Below are positions 11,501 through 26,500 of a stretch of DNA of 64,000 nucleotides, in pieces; within the stretch, counting starts at the first letter, position 1; every line of letters begins with the position of its first letter. Location: assembly GCA_949316235.1 (NCBI GenBank), contig OX438751.1:2152413-2216412 (forward strand). Direction: 5' to 3'. A model generated the notes under the pieces. The model made no database searches, had not been told where the DNA came from, and saw only the letters and a program-made list of their open reading frames with translations. Made by a program: the position numbers and the translations under genes. Source of the stretch: Oegoconia quadripuncta. Taxonomy: Eukaryota; Arthropoda; Insecta; Lepidoptera; Autostichidae.

Positions 11501-14500
11501 TTTGTGGAGAAATTACATTTTATATTTATAAGAAATTAAAAATTCCTATCCCCCACATACACAGTAACTTATTCTTCAATTTAAGAGCTCTTGCCGGTGG
11601 AGTAATGGCCACGTCTCTCTGCTTTCCGCCCTCGATTTGACCTCTTGGTACGACACGCCATTCATCTTTTCTTTCATTTGGTCAAAGTAATTGCGCCAAG
11701 GTCACCGTTTCCTCACTTTTCTTCAATATTTCCCTCAATTATATTCTTCAAAAAATCGTGACTTATCAAGTGACCTATCATCACCTATCATCAGTTCTCA
11801 AATGTGGCTAACAGGCATCTCTTCTCCTTTACCATCATTAATACCTCTTCATATGTTCTTTTTTCTTTCCAGCTTATTCGTCCATTCGTCTTTCATACTT
11901 TTATTTTTTTATTTATTATGAGGCGACCCGACTAAGGTCTCACAATGAAAATTCATAAAGCTAACAAGAGCTCACTCATAAATTAGGAATGAGGTAAGTT
12001 ATTGTACGTCGATCATCAGTCTCATTTCTCTATACTCACCTTCCCCTGGTCAACCTGGTAGTTGTACAGGACTTGTCCACAGTTTCCTTGACGTCCACAT
12101 GTCCGTAATCGATGAAGAACATATCGTGTAGAATGTCATCTTTTTGGATGATTCGTGTGTCGGTTAGGAAGTACGCGCTGCGGACCTCACGGCCGACCAC
12201 TCTTAGGAGGGACAAATCGCAGTGATAGAGTATGGGACACTGGAAAATAACAATGTAGGTATATGTAAATATTAGGTCCTTACCTATGAAATTGGGGTTT
12301 TGTATGAAGAATTTCATTAAGACTGTTTTCTCTACAAACATTTTTGATTTTTTTTTGGGAACGGCAAATCCAAATTTAGCTAAACTTTGTGTGCACTATC
12401 GGATAACATTAAGTTAAGTATAGGTAGCGTTAATTTTTATATAAGTTTCAGCGAATCTAAGAAATGATTATGGGAAGCACATGAAAAGAGCTCTGTTCAA
12501 ATTTTTTTTATTATGTGATTTAGCCCAGAAATTAAAAAATATTTCATGTGAAACCGTGAAATAATATTCCATTAATGAGGAAGTATGGGCCATAGTCCAG
12601 CACGCTGGCCCAATGTGGGTTGGGGACTTCACATGCCTTTTTATTTTTCAAACATACAGTTTCCTCACGTCGTTTACCTTCACCGTTTAAGATCGGTTAA
12701 ATGCACATAAGTAATTAAATAAAATGTAAAAACTCATTGCTGCATTGACGCCCTTTTTAGTTCTTTGGTTGGCCTCAAAAAGGTCCTTTACTGTGCAAAA
12801 AACTGAAGATATTCTCTTGATACTTTAAAAGCTACACTACACTAGGATCAATACCCGTAAATTTAAAATATCAACTCTCCCTTGTTTATCACCCATACTC
12901 TCTCCTAAAGTTGTTAATGTTAATGTCAAAGTCAAAGTTTATTTATTACTGTTTGTTCAAAATGCAATTTTACCCCTTAGCAAGCAAGAAACTCGAAGGG
13001 TTGCTCTTTTAAAATCAGGCTTTGCTTTTACATAAAGGTTTTTATATTTCATTATTAATTGTGAAATAGCCTGGCATGCGAACGATCTGATTATGTCGAA
13101 GGATGATTATCGTCTAAATAGTCTGATATTTTATAATATGCTTTGTTAATAAGTTTCTGTTTTATAGTATCTTTAAATTTATTGAAAAGAAGATTTTGTA
13201 TATCAACTGGAACCTTATTGAAAAAGCGTATACATAACCCTTTGAATGAATTACTGACTGTGGGAATTAGTTGTTCATATAATGTGGGAATTACTTGTTC
13301 ATATTATATGTACTTAAGTTTGGGTGGGAATTTCAAATTGATTTTTTTTTGGCTTAGCAGCCACATTGTTTATTGAGAGGAAGATTTTGTATATCAACTG
13401 GAAATTGCATAAAAGGTGACATTACCTTGGCAAATGTAGAACCGTAGAGATGCAGTATGGCATCAGTTCGCAGTGTGATTTGATCGCAGAGCTTGAGCAC
13501 GTTCCTGTAGTCTGTGCCGCCTGTCTTATCCCAGGTGTACTCGTAGTAGCTCAGCACTTCTCTGTTGGATTTACAGATCCCGTAGTAAGAAGTACTCGTT
13601 TTCGATTAACGAAGATAAGCAATGTCTGGCGAGGTCAGCCCTTGTTGTGATTTCTTCGGAAGGCACGTTTAAATAGTCGATTTTTTGTATCTTTGGCTGA
13701 ATGTAAACAACATTGGGTTTACGATTCGGAGGTTGCCGGTTCGATCCCCAGCGGGGTACATGTTTAAGTACTCGGTTTGGTTGGTGGTAGGACATTTTAA
13801 TATGTCCGCCTGGCTAGCTACCACCATCTTATCTAAATCTACCGCCAAGCAGCAATGTTAATAGCATTGTTGTGTTCCGGTTGTCAGAGATAAAATAGCC
13901 AGTCCCCCAAATGTGTTAGGGTTTCCGGGTCAGTAAGCTTCAACCTTCGACCTCATCTTCATTTAACACCAGGTGTGATTAAGGTCAAGTACGAACCCGT
14001 CGTGCATAAAAAAAAATGTAAAACTATTGCAGCACTTTAAAACATCGGAGTCCTAACACATAATAATTTGAGATTATGGCTTTGTTTTTGAGAGTTATTT
14101 CATAGGATATACCCTTAATAATGACATCAATTGAAACTCGGGACAAACTGTTTAACGTACTCTTCGTATGAAAATGAGGTGGTCACCCATCCAACAACTG
14201 ACCAGAAATGGAAAACGAAGGCAACAGCGTCACGAGTACATCGACTGTTAGCGCCAGAATAAAAAATCTTACTGCTGCAAATCCTTGGACAGTTTTTCTC
14301 GCTGCATGTACATAGTAATGTCCCTCATATTCTGTTGGTACTCAGCCATCATCTTGTTCACGTTCGCTCTTATACTGATGACGCGCACCGCAAAGAAGGT
14401 GGTCATCATTGCAGCTGATCAAACGCCCCCGGAAAATATAATAGTAATTTCTACATTAAAAATACTTATAAAATCTTTTTAATCCTCCATCATGATTATG

Positions 14501-17500
14501 ACATAATAAAGTCTAGCTGTGTATGTAAAACTTCGTATCTGTGCTATAAAGTCGTTGAGGAGATCCCTCTTGGGGAGACAATCCAAGCTGCAGCAGCAGC
14601 CCAGGGAAAATACGGTAAAAATTAGCTCAGCTAGACATAATACAGAACCGACTTAAATCCGAAGCCTTACATCACCTATACTTTTTTTTAAATGCAACGC
14701 AAAGTTGAGCTTGAATTTTTTTTTTACCTTTTTTATGTTTGAAGGCCCACAACTTTGTTTCTAGTAACAAATTGCAATAATTATTAATTTCATTAGAGCC
14801 TACAAACCCCTAAGATTCTAATAAAGAAAAAAAAATGGAGCTAGCTATAAAAAACAAAAAGTTACAGGGGTTTAAGGGAATAAATTTAAAAAAAAAAATC
14901 CTATAAAAAAATTTTCACCACGATTTTTTTTATTGCCTGAATAGGTAGGAGATGACCCCACCTACCCCCCATTTTCGTGTGTTCAACGAGCTGCCGAACA
15001 CCCTGTATAGTTGCTATCTTATAGAGATTGATGTCTTATAGAGATTATTAGAGCTGTAATTTTGAATAACTAAGCCTAAAGAAAACGATAGCTTAATCTA
15101 GATTTTTTAGAAAACACTATTATTAATTTTCTTTTCAAAGGAAATACATTTTTCAACTTTAACTTATTTAGAAAAATATTAGGTACTTGCGTTTCTTACA
15201 AATGCTTAATTAGCAATTGTTACTATGTTTACAACACTCTATTAAATATTTCAAGAAAATCGCTGTTTTCCGAGGTCTAAACGTATTTTCCTCGGAATAA
15301 TCAGATCAGATTAAATAGTTCGTTGTGTGCAAAACACTCTTTATAACCCTCGACGAAAAACGACGGGTGTCTACTATGGTCTACCTACCAGGGTCTACCT
15401 GGATTACATAATAATTAAAAATGTTTATTTTCCTTTTGTGCAATGAAATGTTGTATTGTAATTTGTTAGATAAATGTTGTCGCGATGTTCTATATTTACA
15501 ATTTATAGTCACAAGAAAAGTACATAAGCTACTTTACAAGTTCTTAATTCAACCAAACAAAGCTTTAGAATAAAGAATAATGCAACTCACCACAGGCCAT
15601 CCCAATGAATAAAATTACAATGAGGGTAATATTACTCGGATTGAAAGTGTGATACCCAGTGGTGGTGGTCTCGTAGACCACCCAAAAGTAGACAGACAAG
15701 TGCATGTTCCACGGGCTTTCAGTCATGTTGAAGCGGACTGTGTAACAAAACATTGCGATTAGAAATAGGCCGCCGCCGCCGAAAATTACTACCTACCTGT
15801 CTACCACTGTACGTTTCTCAAGAAACTTCCTGCCACGTACGACCACCCCGTGGAACGGACTCGGAATCTTCAAGAAACGAGCCTACACCTTCCTCAAAGG
15901 CCGGCAACGCATCTGTGACCCTTTTGGTGTTGCGGGGTGTCCATGGGCGGCGGTGATTGCTTTCCATCAGGTGACCCGCATGCTCGATTGCCGCCCTCTC
16001 GTATAAAAAAAAAGGCTTAGACAAAAGTATGCAGTGGTAGTGATCCTCCGGACATGATATGTGTATCATCATCATCATATTAGCCACATGACATCAACTG
16101 CTGAACATAGGCCACATAGAAGTCCGAGTGGCCGGTTGGAGCGGCCTGCATCGAGCGATTTTCCACGATACTAGAGAAACCCCAGGATAACAATGTACTA
16201 TACTAGCAATACTAATATAACTAAAACCCCGCGGCGACTTCTTCTTCTTAGGGAGAACCTGGGAACGCATAAGCGGCTAAGTCGTTCGACCAGGACCCCG
16301 ATTCTCGTGCGTTCGAGATTTCACTGTCGATAGACATTGGTATAACTATCTCTTTCGTACTAATAAGGGCGTGCAAAAGTGACAAACCTATTATGGATGT
16401 CTATCGACAGTAAATGTCGAACGCGCGAGAATCGGGGTCCTGGACCCCTATTCTCGCACACTCGACATTTGTCTATCGATAGACATTGGCATGTCTATCT
16501 CTTTCACACTTATATACGTGTGTAAAAGTGACAAACCTATTGATGTCGTTCGACATTGAAATGTCGAATGCGCGAGAATCAGGGCCCTGACGTTATACCA
16601 CTGGCACGGTTACTAAGGAATTCCGAAGTAATTAGTACTACCTTTCCGCCCGCGGCTTTGCCTACGTGGCATAGCTTTATCGCGGCTATGTTTAATTTGT
16701 TTAACTCGCGGGAACTACCCACTTTATCGGGATAACAAAATAAATAATAAATAAATAAATAAAACGTTTATTACCAGTTGCTTTTAGAGTTGCATATTTC
16801 ACACACTTCTACCAAACTATAAATATGTTTATGGGCAGAAAATATACTCCCTTGATCTTGATATTCTTACAATGTAACTGTAACACATTATTTAAACTTT
16901 TGTGAAATTCACAGTAAGTATTACGAGTGTGCATGGTAAATGGAACATAAACATTATGTGCTTCGTTGCATATATATTTACTAGCATCATTTGTTAAACT
17001 TTTTTTTTTTTTTTTTATGATTGACTGGATTCGCGTTTGACCACAATCTCACCTGATGAAAAGTGACGATGTGGTCGGAGATGAAGCACGCGATCTCAGT
17101 AAATGCCTATTCACTCTGCTCTTGAAGATCCCAAGGTTGTAGGATTCAGGAAAGACTGACGCCGGAAGGGAGTTCCATGCCTTGGCTGTTCGGATGATGA
17201 ATGAAGAATCGAACTTCTTAGTGCGGATGTTCGGTATATTAACTATATACGGGTGGAATCCCTCCCCACGCCTAGTGGTCCGAAGATGGAAGGGTGACGG
17301 TGGAATAAGATTATGTAATTCCAACGCACACTCCCCGAAATGTATCCTGTAAAAAACTGTGAGACAGTTTCTAACAAGAACTTTTTTATTTTAGTCTTAA
17401 ATGATTTAAATGATGAAAAAATATCTTATGTCTTAATCCCGGTTATAATCTACCTATCTACCACATCCAAATCCGGTCATCCGTTTGGCTGTGATTGAGC

Positions 17501-20500
17501 AACAAACCCAAATTTTCGCCATTATAATATTAGTTAGATTTTAAAATTTACTAACTTTCCAACCGCGGCTTCGCCTGCCTTGAATAGCTTTATCCCGAAA
17601 ATTTCTTTATCCCGCGGGAACGTAAAGTATCCTATGCTTTAATCCAGGGTGTGGTCTACATATATACGAAATTTCATCCAAATCAGTTCAGCCGTTTCGC
17701 CACGATTGAGCTACAAACAAACATACAAACTTTCGCCACTATAAATATTAAGTAGATTTATTATTTTCATAAAGTCAAAGTCAAAGTCAAAAAATATTTA
17801 TTTCGTAGGATAAAGATTATCACTTGAAAACGTCACATTTTTTTCTTAATATTAAAATTATTGACATTATTGCTCATTCGCAAAGCAGATTCCCCAGAGA
17901 AGAACGAGCAAGAAAGTCAAGGGTTGCTCTTTTAAATAAGTTTGGGTTACAATTATATTACATTGTATAATTAGGCTGAATATCGCCGAGCGGTCTATGT
18001 CCATGCTTGCTTATCATCCAGATAGTCAGAAATTTTATAATAGCTTTTGGTAAATAATGTCTGTTTTATGATGGTTTTGAATTTATTTAAAGGTAAATTT
18101 TGAATGTCCACTGGAACCTTATTATAAAAGCGTATACATTGCCCCTTAAATGACTTAGTGACTTTGTGTAAACGGCTGGCATGAACAGCAAGTTTATTTT
18201 TATATCTGGTATTTACATTATGTATATACATACATATATTGGGTACTCACAAACGTCGCGGAACAAGTTCAACCAGGAGCCGCCTTTATCTGCCAGCGGC
18301 TTTATCTTCCACTCACCGGCTTGGGGTTTCTTTATCACCACCGAATGGAATACCATTAAACAGGTCAGCACGTTGATGAGCACCAAGAACAGAGGGATCG
18401 CTTTGATGCTGCAAGTAATAATGTAACGATAAATTGAACATTTAGAAGACCCACAACATTGATGGTAGGTAACAATGATTATTATCGTTCAGGTAGATTA
18501 GACCAACCGCGTCTGTGGCTCAATGTACACAGTATACGGTTTACGAATCGGAGTTCGCGGGTTCGATCCCCAGCGGGGTTCTTGTTTAGTATTCGGTTTG
18601 GTTGGTGGTAGGGCATTTTAAATGTCCGCCTAGCTATGTACCACAAACTTATCTAAAATCTGCCTTCCAGTTATTATATTATATTAACATTGGTTAAAAG
18701 CATTGTTGTATTCCGGTTGTCAGAGATAAGATAGCCAGTCCCCCAAATAAGATGGGGTTTCCGGGTCAGTACATTTCCATCTTTGACCTCATCTTCACTT
18801 AACATCAGGCGTGATTGAGGTCAAGTGCTAACCCGTTGTGCACAATAAAAAACAAAGATAGTGTTAAAAGCTCATCTTCGAAACGGCCCGATTTCCATAC
18901 AATACAATACAATACATTAATAATATCCTTTATTGTACACCAACAGTAGTTACAGTATAAACATGGAACTTAAAAATATGATAGGTACAATGGCGGCCTT
19001 ATTCACTGGAAGTGATTTCTTCCATGCAACCACTGGGTAAAAGGAGCATAGATAATAGTAATTGCAGGGTTAGCAGTTAGGCAGGAAAATATTCGAAACA
19101 GTTATTGCTAAAAGACTTTACTCCTTCTATGAAAAATATAACGTTTTACATGAAAAGCAATACGGTTTCAGAAAAAACAGATCCACCTCACTGGTCGTCT
19201 ATAAATTGGTTCAACAAATATTAGAGACGATAAATGAAAAGAAATACTCAATAGGTTAAGGTTAAGTTAACCTATTGAAAAGCACTTACATACATCCTAC
19301 ATTTTATGGAATCCATTATTGAGATCAGAACGACATAGACCTTTGATGAGCGACAGCGTCATTGCATAACTACGAAACTGACGGGATGATGATTTACAGA
19401 AGAGCAACGTTCTATATTCTATGGAACCTATTATTGAGATCAGAACGACATAGACCTTTGATGAGCGACAGCGTTAATGCATAACTACGTGACTGACGGG
19501 ATGGTGACTTACAGTAAAGCAACGTCTTATATTCCATGGAACCTATTATTGAGATCAGAACGACATAGACCTTTGATGAGCGACAGCGTCATTGCATAAC
19601 TACGAAACTGACGGGATGATGATTTACAGAAGAGCAACGTTCTATATTCTATGGAACCTATTATTGAGATCAGAACGACATAGACCTTTGATGAGCGACA
19701 GCGTCATTGCATAACTACGAAACTGACGGGATGATGATTTACAGAAGAGCAACGTTCTATATTCTATGGAACCTATTATTGAGATCAGAACGACATAGAC
19801 CTTTGATGAGCGACAGCGTCATTGCACTACGGGACTAACGGGATAATGATTTACAGAAGTACAACGTCCTAAATTCTATGGAACCTCTTATTGAGAGCAG
19901 AACAACATAGACCTTTGATGAGCGACAGCGTCATTGCATAACTACGGGAATGACGTGATGATGACTTACACAAGAACAACGTCCCCTCTTCCGCAGTATT
20001 TGGAGAGAATGTCCATAGCTCCCGGCACGCGGTATAGTTGTATGAGCCGGTTCAGCATCAAGAACTGTCCTGCAGCACTCACCACCATGAAGCCACCTTC
20101 AACTGTAGGTATACGAAACATAATAAAGTTATCTAATTATAGTAACAGTGAATGGAATCGACTTGGCTTGAGGGTACAAATTAGTGTTGCAAAAAGTGTA
20201 GTGTAGTTGTAGTTGTGGTAAAAATTGATGGTCTATCTCAATTTAAGCAAAAACAATAGTATCGATAGTTCTATAGAGTATATTTACACTGGCAGTAGAA
20301 CAGAAGTGACTGATACCACAGTATAACCATTTTTTCATACAGTAGACCGACGGAGCCCTCAAAACAGGCAATTGTGCGGGGCGTGAGGCGTGAGACGCGA
20401 GTGGGACGAGACCCAGCTGCATACATCGCTGTTCTTAATGGCTTGGGAAGCATCTTCAGCTATCGCGTCTTTAACGTTTTAATTTCTTATTAAATTAATA

Positions 20501-23500
20501 TTATGGTGCATATTACATGTACAGTGAGTGCGTGCAAATCTTCATCTCGCATAAATTAGTAACTAAAATTTCATCAATTTCCGCACGATGAAGAAAGGTA
20601 AGCCAGTGAGTTAAGGAATATTACCTTTCCATTCCATAGTGTTATTCCGTGTATTATATGTATGTTATATTTTATATTCGTATGTATTGAAATATGTACT
20701 TATTCATTTATTTATACAATACAATACAAATTTATTTATGTACTTATTAGTATGTAGTTATATTTATATTCAGTTACTCGGTTTGGTTGGTGGTAGCGCA
20801 TTTTAAATGTCCGCCTGGCTAGCTACCACCATCTTATCTAAATCTGCCGCCAAGCTGCAATGTTAATAGCATTGTCGTGCGTTCCGGTTGTCAGAGATAA
20901 GATAGCCAGTCCCCCAAATGTGTTGGGGTTTCCGGGTCAGTACGCTTCCATCTTCGACCTCATCTTCACTTAACATCAGGTGTGATTGAGGTCAAGTACC
21001 AACCCGTTATGCATAAAAAAAAAATCAAATTTATTCATTTCTTTAGATTTCCATTGTGCACGTCTTATCTGCCTCTTCCAGTCTTATCTCTCTTTCGTAG
21101 GTCTGCTGGACGAAATTTCATTGTAGAAATAAGCAAAACCTGTTGTGTCGTCTTTATTATGTTGTATCTGTATGTTTTGATAATTTATAAAAATAATGAT
21201 AAATATATAAAAAATAAGCATTATATTACTTAATTTCATTTTATTGCATTTCGATGTATCAGGCCCTACAAAATAACACATGGCTGTGTGGGCTAGATCT
21301 CTTTGCCTTCTTCGAGAGGAGTAAATATTAAAATAGCAAAGCAGCCTATATTTCAGAATAGCATATTTTAGGAGATGGATTTAAAATTGGAAATTTTTAG
21401 ATTTAGGTGAGTAGGTACCTATTGCTCGCCGGAATCGACAACACTGATAGAAAATTGTAAGATCTTATCAGCCGCGACGTCCACTGCTGTACATGAGCCT
21501 CTCTCATAGATTTCCAGTGTTCCCAGAGTGACCGATTGGAGCTTTTTCTCGAGAAAAACTCTCGAGAAAAAGCTCCAATCTTTTACGTACAATTATTCTT
21601 GTACGTAATTGTGTTCCCCTTCCACCCACACAATATGGAAAGAAAACTGTACTTATTTGAAATATTTGGCTTTCGTTCCTTCGTTTATTAAACTTACTTG
21701 ATTCTCTTTCTCTCTCGGCCTCCGTCAGTTCGAGAGGCACTGCACCAAGTATATCCACCAGGAACGCTCCTTTCATGTAGTGAGCCGCTGTACTTGCTGG
21801 GTGGTATACGAGGATACCATCTTCGTTGTAGTAGCCCACAAGCATCCGCTGGAAGCTGTCATAATGTAATACAAGAAACGCAAGAATATTTATTCAAATC
21901 AAATCAAGAAAAGTTTTATTTCGTAAGTTATAAAAATAACATTGTATAACCGTTCGTTCATAACGCCGACTCTCCAGAGAAGAACGAGCAAGAAACTCAC
22001 GGGATGCTCTTTGTAAATGAATATTTTTACAATTTACGATTTCACAAAGAAATAAAGATAATATGACTGGATAGCGCCGAGCGCTTCGTGTTCATAGACA
22101 TTTTATAATAGCATTTGGCAGATAGTTTCCGTATAATGGTAGTTTTAAAATATAAAGATTAAATTTCCATCCACATCACCTGGATGAGTGGAAGTCTACC
22201 ACTGTACGTTTCTCAAGAAACTTCTTACCACGTACGACCATCCTGTGGAACGGACTTCCGGCAGCGGTATTCCCGAACGAGTACGACATTGGAACCTTTA
22301 AGAAACGAGCCTACACCTTCCTCAAAGGCCGGCAACGCATCTGTGACCCTTTTGGTGTCCATGGGCGGCGGTGATTGCTTTCCATCAGGTGACCCGCATG
22401 CTCGTTTGCCGCCCTCTCATATAAAAAATAAATAAATAAATAACGATGTAAAGATATATTTTAAACTAGCTTTCCGCCTGCGACTTCGTCCGCGTGGAAG
22501 ATTTCATCAAAATCGGTTCAGCAAAAAAATTTGCCTATATGTTAATCCAGGTCCTAATCTGTCAACCAACCAAATTTCATCCAAATCCGTCCAGTGGTTT
22601 AGGCGTTAAGAGGTAACAAACATACATACATACATACGACATACACACACGCACAAAGTTTCGCATTTATAATATTAGTTGGGATGTCTGCTGCTGCTTG
22701 AAATTTGTTATAAAAAATTATATATTTTCAATCTAACATATCCTACCTAGTGAAGACGATAAACATTAGGTGAAAGAGTAGTAAGCACCATAGATATGGG
22801 CAAGTGACCCCAAGGCTCATCCTTATCACTAACATACATGCTGACTGCTATAGCGTCCGCCATATTGGATTTACTGCAATTGTAATATTAAATAAATATC
22901 CTTAGACATACACACAGAGCCATCTAGTTCCACAGTAAGCAATTATAGGCTTGTGTTGTGGATACCAGATAGTTGATATAAATAAATAAATATTTCGGAC
23001 ACTTACACCAATCATCTAGTCCCAAACTAAGCAAAGCCTGTGCTATGGATACTAGATAACGGATAAACATACATAAATATTTATATAAACATGCAAGACT
23101 CGGAAATAAATGTTCGTATTCATCACACAAACATTTAACCCTCGCGGGATTCGCATCCGGAACCGTTGGTTTCGCTGATAGGGTCACTATCCACTATACC
23201 AATCGGATAAAAACAAGGTACAATCGAAATGAAGTCTGTTAATGTGTATTTTCATTTCCACTTACATTTAATTTTTTTTTACTCGGAAACAAAATTTTTA
23301 AGGCTAGTTTTTTTAATGAAAAGGTTGTCTGGTAGAAATCGCTTAATAGCGATAAGACCGCCTGGTTGCACAATTATTATTTTCTTTTGAAGCTATATTT
23401 AAGAAGTGTATTGTAAAATTTTGTGCAATAAAGTGTACTTGATTGATTGATTGATTGAATATATTATTTTTGTCATGTACCTACGCGCAATTGCCAAAGT

Positions 23501-26500
23501 TTGTCGGGTTAATTTTGTTAGACCCTATATATAATTATTTAAAAAGGACAACCCCTGAGATTCTTGCTCGTTCTTCTCTGGGGAGAATGCCTGATTGATG
23601 AATGAGCGATAATTGTATGTCATGACGATTTCAAATCTTATTCTTATAACTTACGAAATAAAACTTTAGAATTCGAATTTGAAATTTGAATTTGTTGTGA
23701 CCCGGTTGCCAGAGATAAAATCACCAGTTCCCTAAATAAGACAAGGTTTCCAGGTCAGTACGTTTCCACCCGAAGGTGGAAGCCTCATCCTCACTTAACA
23801 TCAGGGACAAGGGCGTTTAGGTTGTAAGACATACATTCATACAGTCACGGTGAATACAATACCCTGCTTTTGGCTTCGCGTAAAAAAGTTAACAACACTA
23901 CTTAGATATTCCTACCACACTCACATGTCCAGATATGCGCTGATGTCAAGTAAAGTCGTCAACGTGCCAATCCATTCGTATTGCAGCGACAGATAAGAGT
24001 AGCTGGGGAAGATCATGGAGGTGGTGAACGCGCACACGGCCCTGAACCACTCGTACCGCTGTATGTACTTGCCGTCAGGACGGATCGTGTACCGGGGGAA
24101 GATGTACCTGCAGAGCGTAATACGTTATACTATTACAAGCTTTGATATAAAGCACTTTGACACCCCTATTCCTTTAATTTTTATGACCAAAATGTGAAGG
24201 TATCAACCCTACAAAAAAATCACGTATCCTCCCTTTCACTCGCTCAGCTAGTAGCCTAGGGTTGACAACTGTGCGAATTTCGATGCCACTTTGACGGTGA
24301 TTTTCTACGTCGTTCTTTATGACAACTAAACTTTGTTTCTTTGATTGTTTCAATTTCGATACAATTACTGCTATCTTTTCTATGCCCCGGTTCACATTAA
24401 CATATTTTGTACACAATTTGCTGCTAAATCCCAAATTTACTTTTTTTTTTTATATGAGAGGACGGCAAACGAGCTTGCGGTTCACCTAATGGAAAGCAAT
24501 CACTGCCGTCCATGGACACCCGCAACACCAAAAGGGTCACAGGTGCGTTGCCGGCCTTTGAGGAAGGTGTAGGCTCGTTTCTTGAAGGTTCCAATGTCGT
24601 ACTCGTTCGGGAATACCGCTGCCGGAAGTCCGTTCCACAGGGTGGTTGTACGTGGTAAGAAGTTTCTTGAGAAACGTACAGTGGTAGACTGCCACTCATC
24701 CAGGTGATGTGGATGGAAATTTAATTTTCGGCGAGAAGTGTATCGGTTAAATTGAGCAGCGGGTATTAGCTCGAACAGTTCTTCAGAACACTCCCCATGA
24801 AATATGCGATAGAGAATGCAGAGGGACGCGACGTCTCTTCGCAATGCCAGGGGATCCAGTCGGTCAGTGAGACTCTCTTGGCCGACAATTCGGACTGCGC
24901 GATGTTGAACGCGGTTAAAAGGAAGAAGCTGGTACTGAGGTGCCCCAGCCCATAGGTGAGAACACTTTCTACTCCGCTTTCTACTTCCAGGCTGGATAGA
25001 AGAGATTTCTCAAAGAGATAAGTTCATCTTTGTACATGACCTATCGTTTGTACTCTACTATGTAATATTTTGGTACAATAAAGAATACTTTGATTTAAAT
25101 TGTGATCGAATCATGCCAACTCTCTTAATTAGAAATAGTTACATGGTCAAAGATAAAAGTAAGTTACCTGAGAATAGACAGAAAGCCGAGTCGATTGAAT
25201 GGATGCATGAAGGCGGAGTCAGGTTCAAACTTCCTCGGCAGCGGGAAGGTCTGCCGGTTGGGTGGCGGTGGAGGTGGCTCGTAAGTGAGAAAGGAGTCCC
25301 GACGGTTTTGAACATCTTTGTATTCCTTGAACATGATAGCAAATGCATTGCAATAGAGGAAGGTGACAACCCTACGCAAAATCACTGGTACTCGGTAAAA
25401 TCATCAAAATTAAATGCAAAATCAAAATCAAAAATATTTTATTCAATGTAGGATACAAAAATATCACTTATTGAAAGTCAACATGTTATTTTTTTTTAAA
25501 CTACATCGCTTCACAAGGTGTTATGGTTAGGGAGAAGAAGCGACAAGAAACTCCGCAACAACACATCTTTTCAATTAGTTTCCATCTTTACAATTTATAT
25601 TACATATTACAAAACAATAGCAATTAACATAACGACCAGCTAACACCAGATCTCCCTATCGCCTAAATAATCATCTATCCTGTAATAACCCTTCTTACAC
25701 AGAGTTTCTTTAATGTGGCGTTTAAATTTCTGCTCTGTTAAACTCAATATATGTTCTGGTATTTTATTGTAAAAGCGTATGCTGTGTCCCACAAAGGATG
25801 TGCTAACCTTGCTAAGTCTAAATTGTGGAATTTAAATTTTATTTTTGTTTCTAGTATTCAAATTATAATTATCAGAATGTTTGCGAAATAGGCATATATT
25901 TTTGCGTACATACATTATACTGTCATATATACAATGTGTCCCGGAGAGAAGTGACCAGCGGGCGTAGTTTGAAAATTTATACAAAATTATCGATAAATCA
26001 TTTAAATTTAGAGACCTAACTGCTTTTGTTTTTTAAAAATTGTTAATTCTTTTTTTTTAATAGACATCTCTGACCTTCTGCACTATTTTAGTCATAATTT
26101 CTTTGTTTTTACGTCTTTCCCAATTCTTTTTTTTTAATTCAGTGCTGTTATTATTATTCATCAAATTAAGTTATGAAAATTATCCCAAAACAAATAAATA
26201 ATTTATTAAAAAAGAAATAAACTTAAAATTCGACCAACAAAACTGTATTTCTTTAAGTTTAAAAATAAAAAAACGAAAAATGTCCCTATAACATCATGTT
26301 TTTTTTTAATTATTATGATACTACATGATATTCTCTAAAATATCCTCGAACAATGTTTTTAGTTATTTCAAATAAATGTGAACGTACGAGACATTGAAAT
26401 TGACCTTTTATGCTCCAGTAACTAGATAGAGATAAGTTTAAAAAAATGAAAGTAATGTTTTAAGCAGTTTATTTGCACATTTAAGTATTTTGTTATTACA

